Origin: Mesobacillus maritimus
Lineage (GTDB): Bacteria; Bacillota; Bacilli; Bacillales; Cytobacillaceae
Direction of reading: 5' to 3'
Length of the DNA stretch: 54,446 nt
Assembly: GCF_019749255.1 (NCBI RefSeq)
Contig: NZ_JACWFH010000003.1
Location: 1-54,446, forward strand
A program made the translations under genes and the position numbers. The notes beneath the pieces are model-generated. The model made no database searches. It worked only from the letters and a program-made list of their open reading frames with translations, and was not told the DNA's origin. Positions within the stretch are counted from its first letter, which is position 1; each line of letters starts with the position of its first letter. Below, piece after piece: positions 1 through 9,832 of this stretch.

Positions 1-15
1 GACGCTTGTTTGTTT

Positions 16-30
16 AGTTTTCAAAGGACA
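16..30 (-). promoter_or_regulatory. rRNA operon leader, boxA-like antitermination element
   Basis: Read on the minus strand this is TGTCCTTTGAAAACT, the boxA-type sequence found in Bacillus rRNA leaders. It sits just before the left window edge, so the 16S gene should begin shortly outside the window. lysS followed by an rRNA operon is the B. subtilis order. Confidence 0.75.
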
Positions 31-57
31 ATCTGTTGCTGTTGAAGCAACTCTTAT

Positions 58-86
58 ATAATACCAAGGTTGAAACTCAATGTCAA
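58..86 (-). promoter_or_regulatory. rRNA operon promoter P2 (SigA)
   Basis: On the minus strand: TTGACA at 86-81, a 17-nt spacer and TATTAT at 63-58. It lies directly upstream of the boxA leader. With the upstream promoter at 170-142 it forms the tandem P1/P2 arrangement typical of Bacillus rRNA operons, about 84 bp apart. Confidence 0.8.
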
Positions 87-141
87 CAAGTTTTTTTAAT
101 TACTTAACTTGATAACACATTGTCTCGCAACAACGTTTATT

Positions 142-170
142 AATATACCACCCATATTTACCCGTGGCAA
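142..170 (-). promoter_or_regulatory. rRNA operon promoter P1 (SigA)
   Basis: On the minus strand: TTGCCA at 170-165, a 17-nt spacer and TATATT at 147-142. It is a weaker match than P2 but has ideal spacing and the expected distance from P2. It lies downstream of the lysS terminator. Confidence 0.6.
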
Positions 171-241
171 TAGTTTTTATAAACTTTTTTTCAGATTACC
201 TAAAGTAAAACTTTTCACACAATTTACCAATCTCCTGCAAT

Positions 242-274
242 AAAAAAAGGCAAGGTGACACAAGTCACCTTACC
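242..274 (-). terminator. lysS terminator
   Basis: An 8-bp perfect stem (252-259 with 264-271) with a 4-nt loop, followed on the minus strand by seven T residues (248-242). It lies 12 bp beyond the lysS stop codon and separates lysS from the rRNA promoters. Confidence 0.9.
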
Positions 275-285
275 CTTATTTTAGA

Positions 286-1770
<1,485 letters not shown>

Positions 1771-1969
1771 TTATTGCTCACTCCAATGATTAAATTGTTG
1801 TTGATATGTAACTCGATATGAATACTCCTATTATTTTACACAATTCAGCTATAATAGACATGATAAATGCATAAGTAATAAGAAAAACAGATGGCCTTCA
1901 CCCTAAGATGATACATATTTACAACTTAGGATATCAAATAACCCAAACATCGACGCTTTTTTCTAGAAA

Positions 1970-1996
1970 AAAAACTGCCAGTATGCTTCTGGCAGT
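1970..1996 (-). terminator. dusB terminator
   Basis: A 7-bp stem (1974-1980 with 1990-1996) followed on the minus strand by a run of T residues. It lies between the dusB stop and lysS, closing the folP-dusB cluster. Confidence 0.85.
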
Positions 1997-2045
1997 CCTT
2001 GTCAATAACAAATGCATTATAGGAAATGAAGAGTAAAAAGTCAAC

Positions 2046-3050
2046 CTACACCGCTGTTGATTCAGCTAACTCCATCTTTTCTTCTACTTCTTGAACGAAG
2101 TCAGTTAATAGGGTGGCGAGTTGCTCTCTTGTACTACATTCATTAACAGCATTTCGCACCGTTGCATTTCCACGTATCCCTTTTAAATACCATGCAGCAT
2201 GTTTTCTCATTTCACGAACCGCAATATGCTCATTTTTAAGAGCAATAAGTCGGTCTAAATGAAGCAGGCAAACGTCAATTTTTTCACGAACGGAAGGCTC
2301 CCCTGCTAATTTACCTGTTTCTAGGTATTTAACGGTTTGATAAATCATCCAAGGATTACCTAATGCAGCACGCCCAATCATGACACCGTCAACACCTGTT
2401 TCATCCAGCATGCGTTTTGCGTCTTGCGGGGTTTGAACATCCCCATTCCCAATAAGCGGAATATTGATATTCTGTTTAACCTCACGAATGATATCCCAAT
2501 TGGCTGTGCCTTCGTACATTTGAACCCGTGTCCGCCCGTGGAGTGCAACCGCACTGCCGCCCGCACGTTCCACCGCTTGTGCATTTTGAATCGCAAAAAT
2601 ATGGTCTTCGTCCCATCCCATACGCATCTTTACAGTTACTGGTTTTTCGACAGCATCAACAACTGCCGCTACCATATCATAGATTTTATTAGGATCGAGA
2701 AGCCATTTAGCACCAGCATCACATTTTGTGATTTTTGGAACAGGGCACCCCATATTAATATCAATGATCGCAGCATTTGAATTTTGATCGACAAATCGAG
2801 CGGCATCAACGAGGGTTTCCTTTTCCCCACCGAAAATTTGTAGACTTAGCGGATACTCTCGCTCATCGATATAGAGCATATCCATTGTTCTACCATTCTT
2901 AGATACAATACCCTTATCACTAACCATTTCTGCACATACAAGGCCGGCACCAAATTCTTTAACAGTTAGGCGGAATGCTGAGTTACACACCCCAGCCATC
3001 GGTGCCAGTACGACAGGGTTATCAATCTGAACATCACCAATTTTAAGCAT
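2046..3050 (-). CDS. dusB: tRNA-dihydrouridine synthase B
   Basis: This FMN-dependent enzyme of 334 residues reduces uridine to dihydrouridine in tRNA D-loops. The TIM-barrel flavin fold is shown by the N-terminal 'VLAPMAGV', the signature 'INMGCPVPKI' carrying the catalytic cysteine at about residue 100, and 'IPLIGNGDV'. GCAGGAGG lies 6-7 nt before the ATG. It follows yazB closely at the end of the folate cluster, as dusB (yacF) does in B. subtilis. The clustering with folate genes is conserved but has no obvious biochemical reason. Confidence 0.95.
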   Translation of the reverse strand: MLKIGDVQIDNPVVLAPMAGVCNSAFRLTVKEFGAGLVCAEMVSDKGIVSKNGRTMDMLYIDEREYPLSLQIFGGEKETLVDAARFVDQNSNAAIIDINMGCPVPKITKCDAGAKWLLDPNKIYDMVAAVVDAVEKPVTVKMRMGWDEDHIFAIQNAQAVERAGGSAVALHGRTRVQMYEGTANWDIIREVKQNINIPLIGNGDVQTPQDAKRMLDETGVDGVMIGRAALGNPWMIYQTVKYLETGKLAGEPSVREKIDVCLLHLDRLIALKNEHIAVREMRKHAAWYLKGIRGNATVRNAVNECSTREQLATLLTDFVQEVEEKMELAESTAV

Positions 3051-3074
3051 GTTTACCTCCTGCCTAATTTTGCG

Positions 3075-3296
3075 TTACCTTTGTTGATTCCCATCTGGTG
3101 GAGCAAGCTCCTCCACGCTAATATTGAGCATAAAAGCAACTTGGCTTTTAAAGGATTCATCAGGCATACGATTCCCTCTCTCCACTTCACCTAAGACAGA
3201 GACTGAAACCCCAAGTTCTCTAGCAAACGTTTCTTGTGTATATCCTTTTAGCTTCCGAAAAGCGCGAATACGTCTTCCCCATTTTTCCGCTTCCAT
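3075..3296 (-). CDS. yazB: XRE-family helix-turn-helix protein (YazB-like)
   Basis: A 73-residue single-domain protein with a helix-turn-helix of the Cro/CI (XRE) type: 'GYTQETFARELGVSVS' forms the core and 'LGEVERGNRMP' the end of the domain. AAGGAG lies 7 nt before the ATG. The start overlaps the end of folK by 49 bp, so the two are read in different frames over that stretch. The position between folK and dusB is that of B. subtilis yazB. The target operator is unknown; the context offers only the hypothesis of a local regulator. Confidence 0.85.
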   Translation of the reverse strand: MEAEKWGRRIRAFRKLKGYTQETFARELGVSVSVLGEVERGNRMPDESFKSQVAFMLNISVEELAPPDGNQQR

Positions 3297-3760
3297 ATTC
3301 GAACTCCTTCTCTATCTGAGTAACAGTCTTGACGGACCATCCCTGGCAACTTTATATGTGTATCAATTTCTAATAACGGAACCATTACAAAAGCCCGTTC
3401 ATGCATTCTTGGATGCGGAACGATTAACTTCTCTGATTCTATATTTTCTTGATTATACAGGAGAATGTCAAGGTCCAATGTTCTTGGCCCCCATTTTATT
3501 TCCCGTTTTCTACCAAGTTTTTCTTCGATTAATAGCAACTCATCTAAAAGCTCGTAGGGCCCAAGTGCGGTTTTTACTTGGATAACCATATTTAAAAACG
3601 CATCTTGGTCAGTAAAACCCACTGGATCTGTTTCATAAACAGATGAAGCATTTACCACTTTTATTTTATCATGAGCGTTCACTTGTTTAATTCCATCTTT
3701 TAAATACTGCAATCGGTCCCCTATATTTGAACCAATTGCAATAAATGCCGTATTTTCCAC
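3248..3760 (-). CDS. folK: HPPK, 2-amino-4-hydroxy-6-hydroxymethyldihydropteridine pyrophosphokinase
   Basis: This 170-residue enzyme transfers pyrophosphate from ATP to 6-hydroxymethyl-dihydropterin, the step after FolB in folate synthesis. 'AFIAIGSNIGDR' starts the protein, and 'WGPRTLDLDILLY' and 'VPHPRMHERAFV' are the family signatures. I chose GTG at 3760: AAGGGG lies 8 nt upstream, the folB stop is 1 nt away, and the product then aligns with family N-termini. An ATG 30 bp further upstream would overlap folB and has no ribosome site. It is tightly coupled to folB. Confidence 0.93.
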   Translation of the reverse strand: MENTAFIAIGSNIGDRLQYLKDGIKQVNAHDKIKVVNASSVYETDPVGFTDQDAFLNMVIQVKTALGPYELLDELLLIEEKLGRKREIKWGPRTLDLDILLYNQENIESEKLIVPHPRMHERAFVMVPLLEIDTHIKLPGMVRQDCYSDREGVRIWKRKNGEDVFALFGS

Positions 3761-3761
3761 T

Positions 3762-4121
3762 TTATCGACCCCTTGTAATTTCAATCGCAACAGATTGGTA
3801 ATGCCCCGGAATTGGTGGGTCTGGTTTAATAACCTTTACATGACAGAGGGCCACACTATTGAATTTTTCAAGTATATTTGAAGCGATCCTCTCAGCAACT
3901 GCCTCAACGAGTTTACAAGGTTCACCTTCAACCACTTCTTTTGTAACTTGGTATAGGTCAGCATAACTAATGGAGTCCTCTAACCGATCACTTTTCCCTG
4001 CCACTGAAAGGTCGAGTTCAACCGTAAGGTCGACCGCAAAGCGCTGCCCAAGCTTTGTTTCTTCAGGGAAAACACCATGATACCCATAAAACTCCATCCT
4101 GCTTACATGAATCTTATCCAT
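3762..4121 (-). CDS. folB: Dihydroneopterin aldolase
   Basis: A 119-residue enzyme that cleaves 7,8-dihydroneopterin to 6-hydroxymethyl-dihydropterin and glycolaldehyde. 'MEFYGYHGVFPEE' near the N-terminus and 'VKVIKPDPPIPGH' near the C-terminus are the family signatures. Two start codons lie 6 bp apart (4127 and 4121). The second fits the GGGAAAGGGG ribosome site at better spacing and gives the family N-terminus 'MDKI'. It overlaps the folP stop by 8 bp, indicating translational coupling in a folP-folB-folK-yazB-dusB operon. Confidence 0.95.
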   Translation of the reverse strand: MDKIHVSRMEFYGYHGVFPEETKLGQRFAVDLTVELDLSVAGKSDRLEDSISYADLYQVTKEVVEGEPCKLVEAVAERIASNILEKFNSVALCHVKVIKPDPPIPGHYQSVAIEITRGR

Positions 4122-4956
4122 TATCATTCCCCTTTCCCATTAAGGCGTCCATCATTTTTGCCATCCGTGCCATTTCCTTCACATCATGTACTCGAATAAG
4201 CTGACAGCCTTTTTGTATACCATAGCAAATGGTTGCTCCTGTCCCCTCTACCCTTTCTGAAACGGGAAGATGAAGGATATTTCCAATGAAGCCCTTTCTC
4301 GATGTACCCAGAAGGACAGGATAGCCTAACGCGATCATTGTATCGAGGTTTCGCATCATTTCAAGGTTTTGTTCTTGTGACTTCGCAAAGCCAATCCCTG
4401 GATCTAGAATAATATTTTCTGACTTCACTCCTGCCACTTTAGCTAGTCCAACACTTTTATATAGATCATTATAAACATCTCGGATAAAAAAGTCGTAATC
4501 ACGTTCTTTGCGATTATGCTGCAGAATAATAGGTACATCATACTCTGCAGCAACCTTAGCCATCTCAGGGTCTGCTTTCACGCCCCAAATATCATTTATA
4601 ATATGGGCTCCTGCTTCTAACGCTCGCTTGGCGACCTTAGACTTGTAGGTGTCAATCGAAACAGGGACTTCTACGTTTTTTGTGATTGCCGCAATGATTG
4701 GGACAACCCGCTCAATTTCTTCTTCATCTGAAATGCGCGTATAACCTGGACGAGTGGACTCTCCCCCAATATCAATTAAATCGGCACCATCTGCAACCAT
4801 TTGTTCGGCTTTCTTGATTGCTTTTTCCGTTTGGGTGTATTTTCCTCCGTCTGAAAATGAGTCAGGAGTAACATTTAAAATCCCCATAATTAAGGTTTTG
4901 TTGCGGTAATTAAGCTCATATGAACCAGCTTTAATTACACCGAGATTTTGTTCCAT
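4114..4956 (-). CDS. folP: Dihydropteroate synthase
   Basis: This enzyme condenses p-aminobenzoate with the pterin pyrophosphate made by FolK and is the sulfonamide target. The 280-residue TIM barrel shows 'MGILNVTPDSFSDGG', 'DIGGESTRPG' and 'LLGTSRKGFIG'. ATG at 4956 is preferred over an in-frame TTG at 4974 because TTGGAGGA lies 7 nt before the ATG. In B. subtilis pabB, pabA and pabC precede this gene; here only about 150 bp, including the cysK terminator, separates it from cysK, so PABA synthesis genes must be elsewhere or absent. Confidence 0.95.
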   Translation of the reverse strand: MEQNLGVIKAGSYELNYRNKTLIMGILNVTPDSFSDGGKYTQTEKAIKKAEQMVADGADLIDIGGESTRPGYTRISDEEEIERVVPIIAAITKNVEVPVSIDTYKSKVAKRALEAGAHIINDIWGVKADPEMAKVAAEYDVPIILQHNRKERDYDFFIRDVYNDLYKSVGLAKVAGVKSENIILDPGIGFAKSQEQNLEMMRNLDTMIALGYPVLLGTSRKGFIGNILHLPVSERVEGTGATICYGIQKGCQLIRVHDVKEMARMAKMMDALMGKGNDNG

Positions 4957-5065
4957 AATCAAATCCTCCAACAATGGTCAAAATAGCTTACTTTAAAGAC
5001 AACTAGAATGATTATTTCATCTTTACATCATACATGAAGTCTATTTAAATTTCATTTGCCCATAA

Positions 5066-5100
5066 AAAAAGAGGCACAGCTAGAAGCTTGCCTCTTTTAA
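5066..5100 (-). terminator. cysK terminator
   Basis: An 8-bp stem (5069-5076 with 5089-5096) followed on the minus strand by a T-rich run at 5070-5064. It lies just downstream of cysK, so folP probably starts from its own promoter in the remaining gap. I could not identify that promoter convincingly. Confidence 0.85.
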
Positions 5101-5107
5101 AAAGTTC

Positions 5108-6031
5108 TTAATCAAACTGATACAATGGTGTGCTTAAATAACGCTCTCCATTACTCGGAATAATCGCCAATACTTTTTTCCCTTTACCAAGATTTTGAGC
5201 TACTTGTACTGCAGCATAAATGGCTGCACCTGATGAAATTCCACCAAGAACTCCAGCTTCTTTTGCTGCACGACGCGCATATTCGAACGCTTGTTCGTTT
5301 TGCACTTGAACAATTTCATCGTATACTTCTGTATCAAGAACATCTGGTACGAAACCAGCGCCAATTCCTTGAATTTTATGCGGACCAGGTTTTCCCCCAG
5401 ATAAAACTGGAGAATCTGTTGGCTCAACCGCAACAATTTTAATATCTTTGTAATTTTCGCGAAGGACTTTTCCTGCACCTGTGATGGTTCCACCAGTACC
5501 AATTCCAGAGATAAAGGCATCTAGTTGATCGCCCATTTGCTCAACAATCTCAGGACCAGTTGTTCTTTCATGAACTGCTGGGTTTGCAAAGTTTTTGAAC
5601 TGCTGTGGCATGAAATAACCATTTTCTTCAGCAAGCTCTCCTGCCTTTTTAATTGCTCCATTCATTCCTTCAGGTCCTGGTGTTAAGACAAGGTCTGCTC
5701 CATAGGCGCGAAGAAGGTTACGGCGTTCCATACTCATTGTTTCAGGCATAACCAAGATTGCTTTGTATCCTTTAGCTGCAGCTACCATTGCTAGACCAAT
5801 TCCAGTGTTTCCACTTGTTGGTTCAATAATCGTATCTCCAGACTTAAGCTTCCCACTTTCTTCAGCTGCTTCAATCATCGCTAGCGCAATACGATCTTTC
5901 ACACTGCTTCCAGGGTTCATATATTCCAATTTAAGATATACGTCTGCACTATTTTCATCCGTAAATCCATTTAGCTTAACAATCGGTGTCTGGCCAATTA
6001 ATTCAGTAACAGAGTTTGCAATACGTGCCAT
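5108..6031 (-). CDS. cysK: Cysteine synthase A (O-acetylserine sulfhydrylase)
   Basis: This PLP enzyme of 307 residues makes cysteine from O-acetylserine and sulfide. The PLP lysine is K45 in 'NPGSSVKDR', the substrate loop is '[10 protein letters not shown]', the phosphate-binding loop is '[10 protein letters not shown]', and the C-terminus 'LSTPLYQFD' matches B. subtilis CysK. Two ATGs lie in tandem; the second (6031) has better spacing from GAGAGGG. It is bounded by its own promoter and terminator, so it is a single-gene unit. In B. subtilis CysK also helps the CymR repressor bind DNA. Confidence 0.97.
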   Translation of the reverse strand: MARIANSVTELIGQTPIVKLNGFTDENSADVYLKLEYMNPGSSVKDRIALAMIEAAEESGKLKSGDTIIEPTSGNTGIGLAMVAAAKGYKAILVMPETMSMERRNLLRAYGADLVLTPGPEGMNGAIKKAGELAEENGYFMPQQFKNFANPAVHERTTGPEIVEQMGDQLDAFISGIGTGGTITGAGKVLRENYKDIKIVAVEPTDSPVLSGGKPGPHKIQGIGAGFVPDVLDTEVYDEIVQVQNEQAFEYARRAAKEAGVLGGISSGAAIYAAVQVAQNLGKGKKVLAIIPSNGERYLSTPLYQFD

Positions 6032-6076
6032 CATAATCCCTCTCTTTATTCCGAGTATTTTTATTGGTTTAATTAA

Positions 6077-6105
6077 AATTTACCAATCTTCTAGCAATTT
6101 GTCAA
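6077..6105 (-). promoter_or_regulatory. cysK promoter (SigA), possible CymR site downstream
   Basis: On the minus strand: TTGACA at 6105-6100, a 17-nt spacer and TAAATT at 6082-6077. Between this and the start codon lies an AT-rich stretch ending in TCGGAAT (about 6056-6050), which resembles the end of the CymR operator as I remember it. The promoter is well supported; the operator is a guess. Confidence 0.65.
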
Positions 6106-6155
6106 TCCTTTTGCCTACTATTTAGAATTATTTCCTAAACCTTCCTAAATAAATA

Positions 6156-6190
6156 GGAAAAAGGCATGACCCATGAGGTTCATGCCCTTG
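6156..6190 (-). terminator. Terminator of the hslO/foldase unit
   Basis: A 7-bp stem (6163-6169 with 6180-6186) followed on the minus strand by five T residues (6162-6158). It lies just after the stop of the parvulin-like gene. Confidence 0.75.
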
Positions 6191-6193
6191 ATG

Positions 6194-7066
6194 TTATTGT
6201 TTTGCTTTCTCTTCATAAAACCAACTAACTTCTGCTTCTTCCCAAAATGGCCGTGCGGAAACAGGTATATCCATTTGTTCAATGGCAATTTGTCGGCGAA
6301 TTTGATCTTTTACCTCTTCGAAAGGATACCTTTTCCCTTCAATTGCATCATGAAGGTAGAGAACCGCATACCCACCATCTACTTGAATAGGGTCTGACCA
6401 AGAGCCAGGAGTCATTCCCTTCGCCTCCTCAATATAAGATGCCAATGTTTCATCATCTTCTCTTATATAGCCTAAATCGCCGCCCTTATTTGCCGAGAAC
6501 TCATCTAACGACCGTTCCATTGCAAGGACATCGAAGGTTGACCCTTCTTCTAACTCTTCAATGGTTTGTTCTGCTTCAGACAGTGTTTTGACGATAATTT
6601 GAGACATATGATATGAACTAGGGAGATTAAATAGGTCCATATTTTCCTGATAGTATGCTTCTAAATCCTCCTCAGAAAACTTAGCATCTTTTGTTAAAAG
6701 CTCTTCTAAAAGGAGACTGACTCTAACTTTTTCTTCCCATTCCTCACCACTAATATTTTCTTGCATCCCATATATCGCTTTATACATGTTCAACTCTTGT
6801 TCAAGTTCATCATCAGATACCTTGATCTTATGTTCCTTCGCCAAAGTGGTAATGACTTTTTTATCGATTAAATCCCGAAGAGTTTCTTCCCCATATTTCG
6901 TCTCTAACTCATTCAGCCATTCCTGCCTAGTAACTTTTTCGTTTCCCACCGTTGCAACGGTTTCTCGACTCGATTTCCAGTCTGGTCGGGAAAGAAAAAA
7001 GACAATAGTCAGGATGTTGAAAACGACTAATATCAATACGGCTCGCCTTAGCCGATATATCTCCAC
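6194..7066 (-). CDS. Membrane-anchored parvulin-type peptidyl-prolyl isomerase (YacD-like)
   Basis: A 290-residue PrsA-like foldase. An N-terminal hydrophobic segment at about residues 8-25 ('AVLILVVFNILTIVFFL') acts as an uncleaved anchor. There is no lipobox cysteine, unlike PrsA. A SurA-like N-terminal helical region ('GNEKVTRQEW') is followed by a parvulin domain at about residues 150-245 ('YHMSQIIVKT', 'GGDLGYI', 'GYAVLYLHD'). It is predicted to act outside the membrane on secreted proteins. The start is GTG at 7066 with GGGGGAAA upstream. It follows hslO by 22 bp and occupies the B. subtilis yacD position. Substrates are unknown. Confidence 0.85.
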   Translation of the reverse strand: MEIYRLRRAVLILVVFNILTIVFFLSRPDWKSSRETVATVGNEKVTRQEWLNELETKYGEETLRDLIDKKVITTLAKEHKIKVSDDELEQELNMYKAIYGMQENISGEEWEEKVRVSLLLEELLTKDAKFSEEDLEAYYQENMDLFNLPSSYHMSQIIVKTLSEAEQTIEELEEGSTFDVLAMERSLDEFSANKGGDLGYIREDDETLASYIEEAKGMTPGSWSDPIQVDGGYAVLYLHDAIEGKRYPFEEVKDQIRRQIAIEQMDIPVSARPFWEEAEVSWFYEEKAKQ

Positions 7067-7088
7067 TATGGTTTCCCCCAGATTAAGC

Positions 7089-7970
7089 TTATTTCGCTTC
7101 TTCCATTAACTGTTCAAGTTCTGCTTCTGTATAGACATACTTCTCATTGCAAAAATGACATTGAGCCTCTGCTTGTCCATCTTCTTGAATCATGTCTCTA
7201 ATTTCATCTTCACCTAAACTGATAATGGCATTTGCAAACCGATCTTTCGAGCATTTGCACGTAAAGGAAACAGGAAGGGTTTCAAGTATACTAACATTGT
7301 TTTCTCCTAGAACCTCGTTTAATAATTCCTCTGGTGACAACCCTTTATCAATTAGCTTTGATACAGGCGGAATACTCTTTAATCTTTCTTCAATCTTTGT
7401 GATCGTTTCATTTTCAGCACCAGGCATCAATTGAATAATAAAACCACCTGCAGCTTTAATACTATTATCTGGGTTAACCAGTACCCCAACTCCAACAGAA
7501 GAAGGCACCTGTTCAGAGGTTGCGAAATAATATGTAAAATCCTCTCCCAGTTCACCAGAAACAATCGGTACTTGACCAGTAAAATAATCACGTAGTCCAA
7601 TATCCTTTACAACTGAAAGTGTTCCTTCTGTCCCTACCGCACGTCTAACATCGAGCTTACCATGTTCATTTAATTCAAAATGAACATGAGGGTTGGAAAC
7701 GTACCCTCGAACTTGGCCTTTTGCATTACTATCGACCAGGATAAGACCAATCGGTCCTCCACCTTCAACCTTAATGGTTAAGTTTTCCTCACCCTTAAGC
7801 ATAGCGCCCATCATTACACCTGCTGATATCGTCCGCCCAAGTGCTGCTGACGCAATCGGCCATGTATAATGGCGTCGTTGTGCCTCACCGACAGTATCCG
7901 TGCTTTTAATTGCATAGGCTCTAACTTGTCCATCAAAGGCAAGTGCTTTTACTAAATAATCTCCGTTCAT
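7089..7970 (-). CDS. hslO: Redox-regulated chaperone Hsp33
   Basis: A cytoplasmic holdase activated by oxidative unfolding. Four conserved zinc-binding cysteines form the redox switch: C238 and C240 ('TCKCS'), and C271 and C274 ('QCHFCNEKY'). The N-terminal domain '[15 protein letters not shown]' is typical. ATG at 7970 gives 293 residues and has AAGGGAG 7 nt upstream; an in-frame ATG at 7991 lacks this support and precedes the ribosome site. It sits 31 bp after coaX and probably forms a coaX-hslO-foldase operon. Confidence 0.95.
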   Translation of the reverse strand: MNGDYLVKALAFDGQVRAYAIKSTDTVGEAQRRHYTWPIASAALGRTISAGVMMGAMLKGEENLTIKVEGGGPIGLILVDSNAKGQVRGYVSNPHVHFELNEHGKLDVRRAVGTEGTLSVVKDIGLRDYFTGQVPIVSGELGEDFTYYFATSEQVPSSVGVGVLVNPDNSIKAAGGFIIQLMPGAENETITKIEERLKSIPPVSKLIDKGLSPEELLNEVLGENNVSILETLPVSFTCKCSKDRFANAIISLGEDEIRDMIQEDGQAEAQCHFCNEKYVYTEAELEQLMEEAK

Positions 7971-8001
7971 TTGTAAACTCCCTTCATGCATATATCCTGG
8001 T

Positions 8002-8778
8002 CTACGCTTTGGTTACCTGATTACGATTATAAATGAGGCGTAGTCCTTTTAAAGTTAAATATGGATCCACAATATCAATAGCATCAGATTCATCTGCAAT
8101 TAAACTGGCTAAACCTCCAGTTGCAATGACAGTAGGATCAGCACTTCCAATTGCTTTCATCCGTTTAACTATTCCCTCTACTTGTCCAACATATCCATAT
8201 AAAATTCCAGCCTGCATGGCAGCAACTGTATTTTTCCCAATAACCCCTTCAGGGCGTGTAATCTCTATACGCGGTAGTTTAGCTGCCTTAGTATAGAGAG
8301 CTTCTGTAGAGATACCAATTCCTGGTGCAATCGCGCCACCCATATATTGCTTTTGTTCATTGATGTAGCAGTAGGTGGTCGCCGTACCGAAGTCGACAAT
8401 AATGAGCGGGCTTCCATACTCGTGGATCGCTGCCACCGCATTTACAATCCGGTCCGCTCCTACTTCTCTTGGATTTTCATATTTGATGTTTAGTCCCGTT
8501 TTAATACCAGGTCCAACAACAAATGGCTTGATATGAAAATATTTTTGACACATTCTTTCTAGGGCAAACATAATAGGAGGAACAACTGAAGAAATAATAA
8601 TTCCGTCAATATCTGAAGAAGAAAGGTTCACATGATCAAAAAGTGCTTTTACCGACATTCCATATTCATCTTCGCTTTTATGACGATTTGTCTCTATTCT
8701 CCAATGATGTTTCAACTCATCTTGATCATATACACCTAAAACAATATTCGTATTTCCAACGTCAATGACAAGTATCAT
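8002..8778 (-). CDS. coaX: Type III pantothenate kinase
   Basis: A 258-residue ASKHA-fold kinase that phosphorylates pantothenate, the first step of CoA synthesis. '[10 protein letters not shown]' at the N-terminus is the phosphate-1 motif, '[12 protein letters not shown]' and '[12 protein letters not shown]' are the following motifs, and '[11 protein letters not shown]' is conserved. ATG at 8778 gives the family N-terminus; the ribosome site (AAGTGGTGA) is weak. Upstream lies about 1 kb of repeats before ftsH, so coaX needs its own promoter. A TATGAT -10 near 8825 is possible but has no clear -35. Confidence 0.95.
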   Translation of the reverse strand: MILVIDVGNTNIVLGVYDQDELKHHWRIETNRHKSEDEYGMSVKALFDHVNLSSSDIDGIIISSVVPPIMFALERMCQKYFHIKPFVVGPGIKTGLNIKYENPREVGADRIVNAVAAIHEYGSPLIIVDFGTATTYCYINEQKQYMGGAIAPGIGISTEALYTKAAKLPRIEITRPEGVIGKNTVAAMQAGILYGYVGQVEGIVKRMKAIGSADPTVIATGGLASLIADESDAIDIVDPYLTLKGLRLIYNRNQVTKA

Positions 8779-8853
8779 AGTTTTCACCACTTTTAAGTAA
8801 TTTTCTTTCTAGAAACCTGCCAACATCATACCACAGTTTTTTCTATTCCTAAA

Positions 8854-9005
8854 TAGAAAAGCGCAAGCGCCCTGGTCAGCGGCGTATGGCCTGGAGCGCT
8901 CCAACCGAGATAAAGGAAACACGAAGAGCGTTAGCGATTCGATGTTGACTTATCGTAGGGTGGAGAGCGAAGGACAATAGCCGCTAGGGCGCTGGAGCTG
9001 GACAG
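8854..9005 (-). repeat. Structured dispersed repeat, copy A1
   Basis: This 152-bp unit begins 'TAGAAAAGCGCAAGCGCCC' and ends 'GGCGCTGGAGCTGGACAG' on the plus strand. Its ends pair: AGCGCCCT with AGGGCGCT, then GCGGC with GCCGC. Related units follow directly (A2, A3), and others lie in the tRNA operon near 18.5 kb. It is much richer in GC than its surroundings. Strand is arbitrary. Similar GC-rich palindromic repeats are common in Bacillaceae intergenic regions, but I cannot name the family. Confidence 0.75.
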
Positions 9006-9129
9006 TAGAAAAGCGCAAGCACCCTGGTCAGCAGCGACAGGCATAAGACGCATCGGAATAGAAGGCGCTCTTTGCCTTCAATTTCGGTGTGGCTTATGAC
9101 CCGAGCCTCTAAGCGCTGGAGCTGGACAG
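9006..9129 (-). repeat. Structured dispersed repeat, copy A2
   Basis: A 124-bp unit with the same end sequences as A1 but a different interior containing a nested hairpin: CATAAG with CTTATG, and AGAAGGC with GCCTTC around a 7-nt apical loop. It shares this interior design with copy A5 near 18.6 kb, where the same stems are kept with changed bases. Confidence 0.75.
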
Positions 9130-9180
9130 TAGAAAAGCGTAAGCACCCTGGTCAGCGGCGGTTGGCCTCGAGCGTAGGTA
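9130..9180 (-). repeat. Structured dispersed repeat, partial copy A3
   Basis: It starts with the family 5' end (TAGAAAAGCGTAAGCACC...) and the 'CTGGTCAGCGGCG' segment, but then runs into unrelated sequence with no matching 3' end. A truncated copy. Confidence 0.6.
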
Positions 9181-9296
9181 GCGGATAATGGAAACCACTC
9201 AGATCATGCTTGACGCAATCTTGCAGCGGAGATCCTACAATTGATTGTAACGGTCCCTAGAACTGGTCTATTGAAGTTGAACCCATTTTAACTATA

Positions 9297-9825
9297 GGCT
9301 GCGTTAAAGGTGGGTGTTGATTTACACTCGCGTTCCCCGGGCTTGCGATGTGCTTAAGTACCCGCGGGGTCTCCCCAGCCCCGTTCTGGGTTGTGTTCGG
9401 ACAGCACCAGGTAGAAATACGAATTTTGAGTCCGAATGAAGGTTGTGTTCGGACAACAGCAGGTAGAAAAAACGGATTTTGAGTCCGAATGAGGGTTGTG
9501 TTCGGACAGCACCAGATAGAAAAACGGAATTCGAGTCCGAATCAGGGTTGTGTTCGGACAGCACCGGACAGAAAACGGGAGATGGAGTCCGAATGATGGA
9601 TGTGTTCGGACAGCACCAGGTGGGAAAACGGAAATTGAGTCCGAATGAGAGTTGTGTTCGGATAGCACCAGGTAGAAAAAACGGATTTTGAGTCCGAATG
9701 AAGGTAGAGTTCGGACAGTACTGGCCAAAGTAAGGGAGCTTTAGTCCGAATGTACTCCCACAGGAGTCTTCGTGCCTTTCGCTCCAATCAACGTATGAAA
9801 AACAACAATTTACTTTAACTCAGTT
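9297..9825. mobile_element. Degenerate MITE-like element enclosing a 52-bp tandem array
   Basis: The left end is GGCTGCGTTAA + 7 nt + TGTTGATTT (9297-9323). The right end, AAAACAACA + 7 nt + TTAACTCAGTT (9799-9825), is its degraded inverted copy. The 11-7-9 layout is identical to the intact 145-bp element at 30256-30400. Flanking octamers TAACTATA (9289-9296) and TAACCATA (9826-9833) match at 7 of 8 positions, consistent with an old 8-bp target duplication. No transposase is inside. Homology to the 30-kb element also covers about 15 bp inside the right end (CAACGT...GAAAAA). Confidence 0.7.
9389..9751 (-). repeat. 52-bp tandem hairpin repeat, array 1 (7 units)
   Basis: GTCCGAAT recurs at 9430, 9483, 9535, 9587, 9639, 9692 and 9744, a period of 52-53 bp. 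Each unit contains GTCCGAA, an 11-nt loop and TTCGGAC, so each can form a 7-bp hairpin, followed by a conserved segment of about 27 nt. Read on the minus strand the unit matches array 2 at 36.8 kb. Reading frames through it are open only because stops are rare in the unit; with a 52-bp period no frame is maintained, so it is not a gene. Confidence 0.9.
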
Positions 9826-9832
9826 TAACCAT

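Noticed and set aside
1822-1968. T-box or other riboswitch upstream of lysS
   Set aside because: The gap is short and shows no conserved T-box motif or alternate hairpins.
3248-3296. Frameshift between folK and yazB
   Set aside because: The 49-bp overlap is between two complete, independently recognisable proteins with their own start signals.
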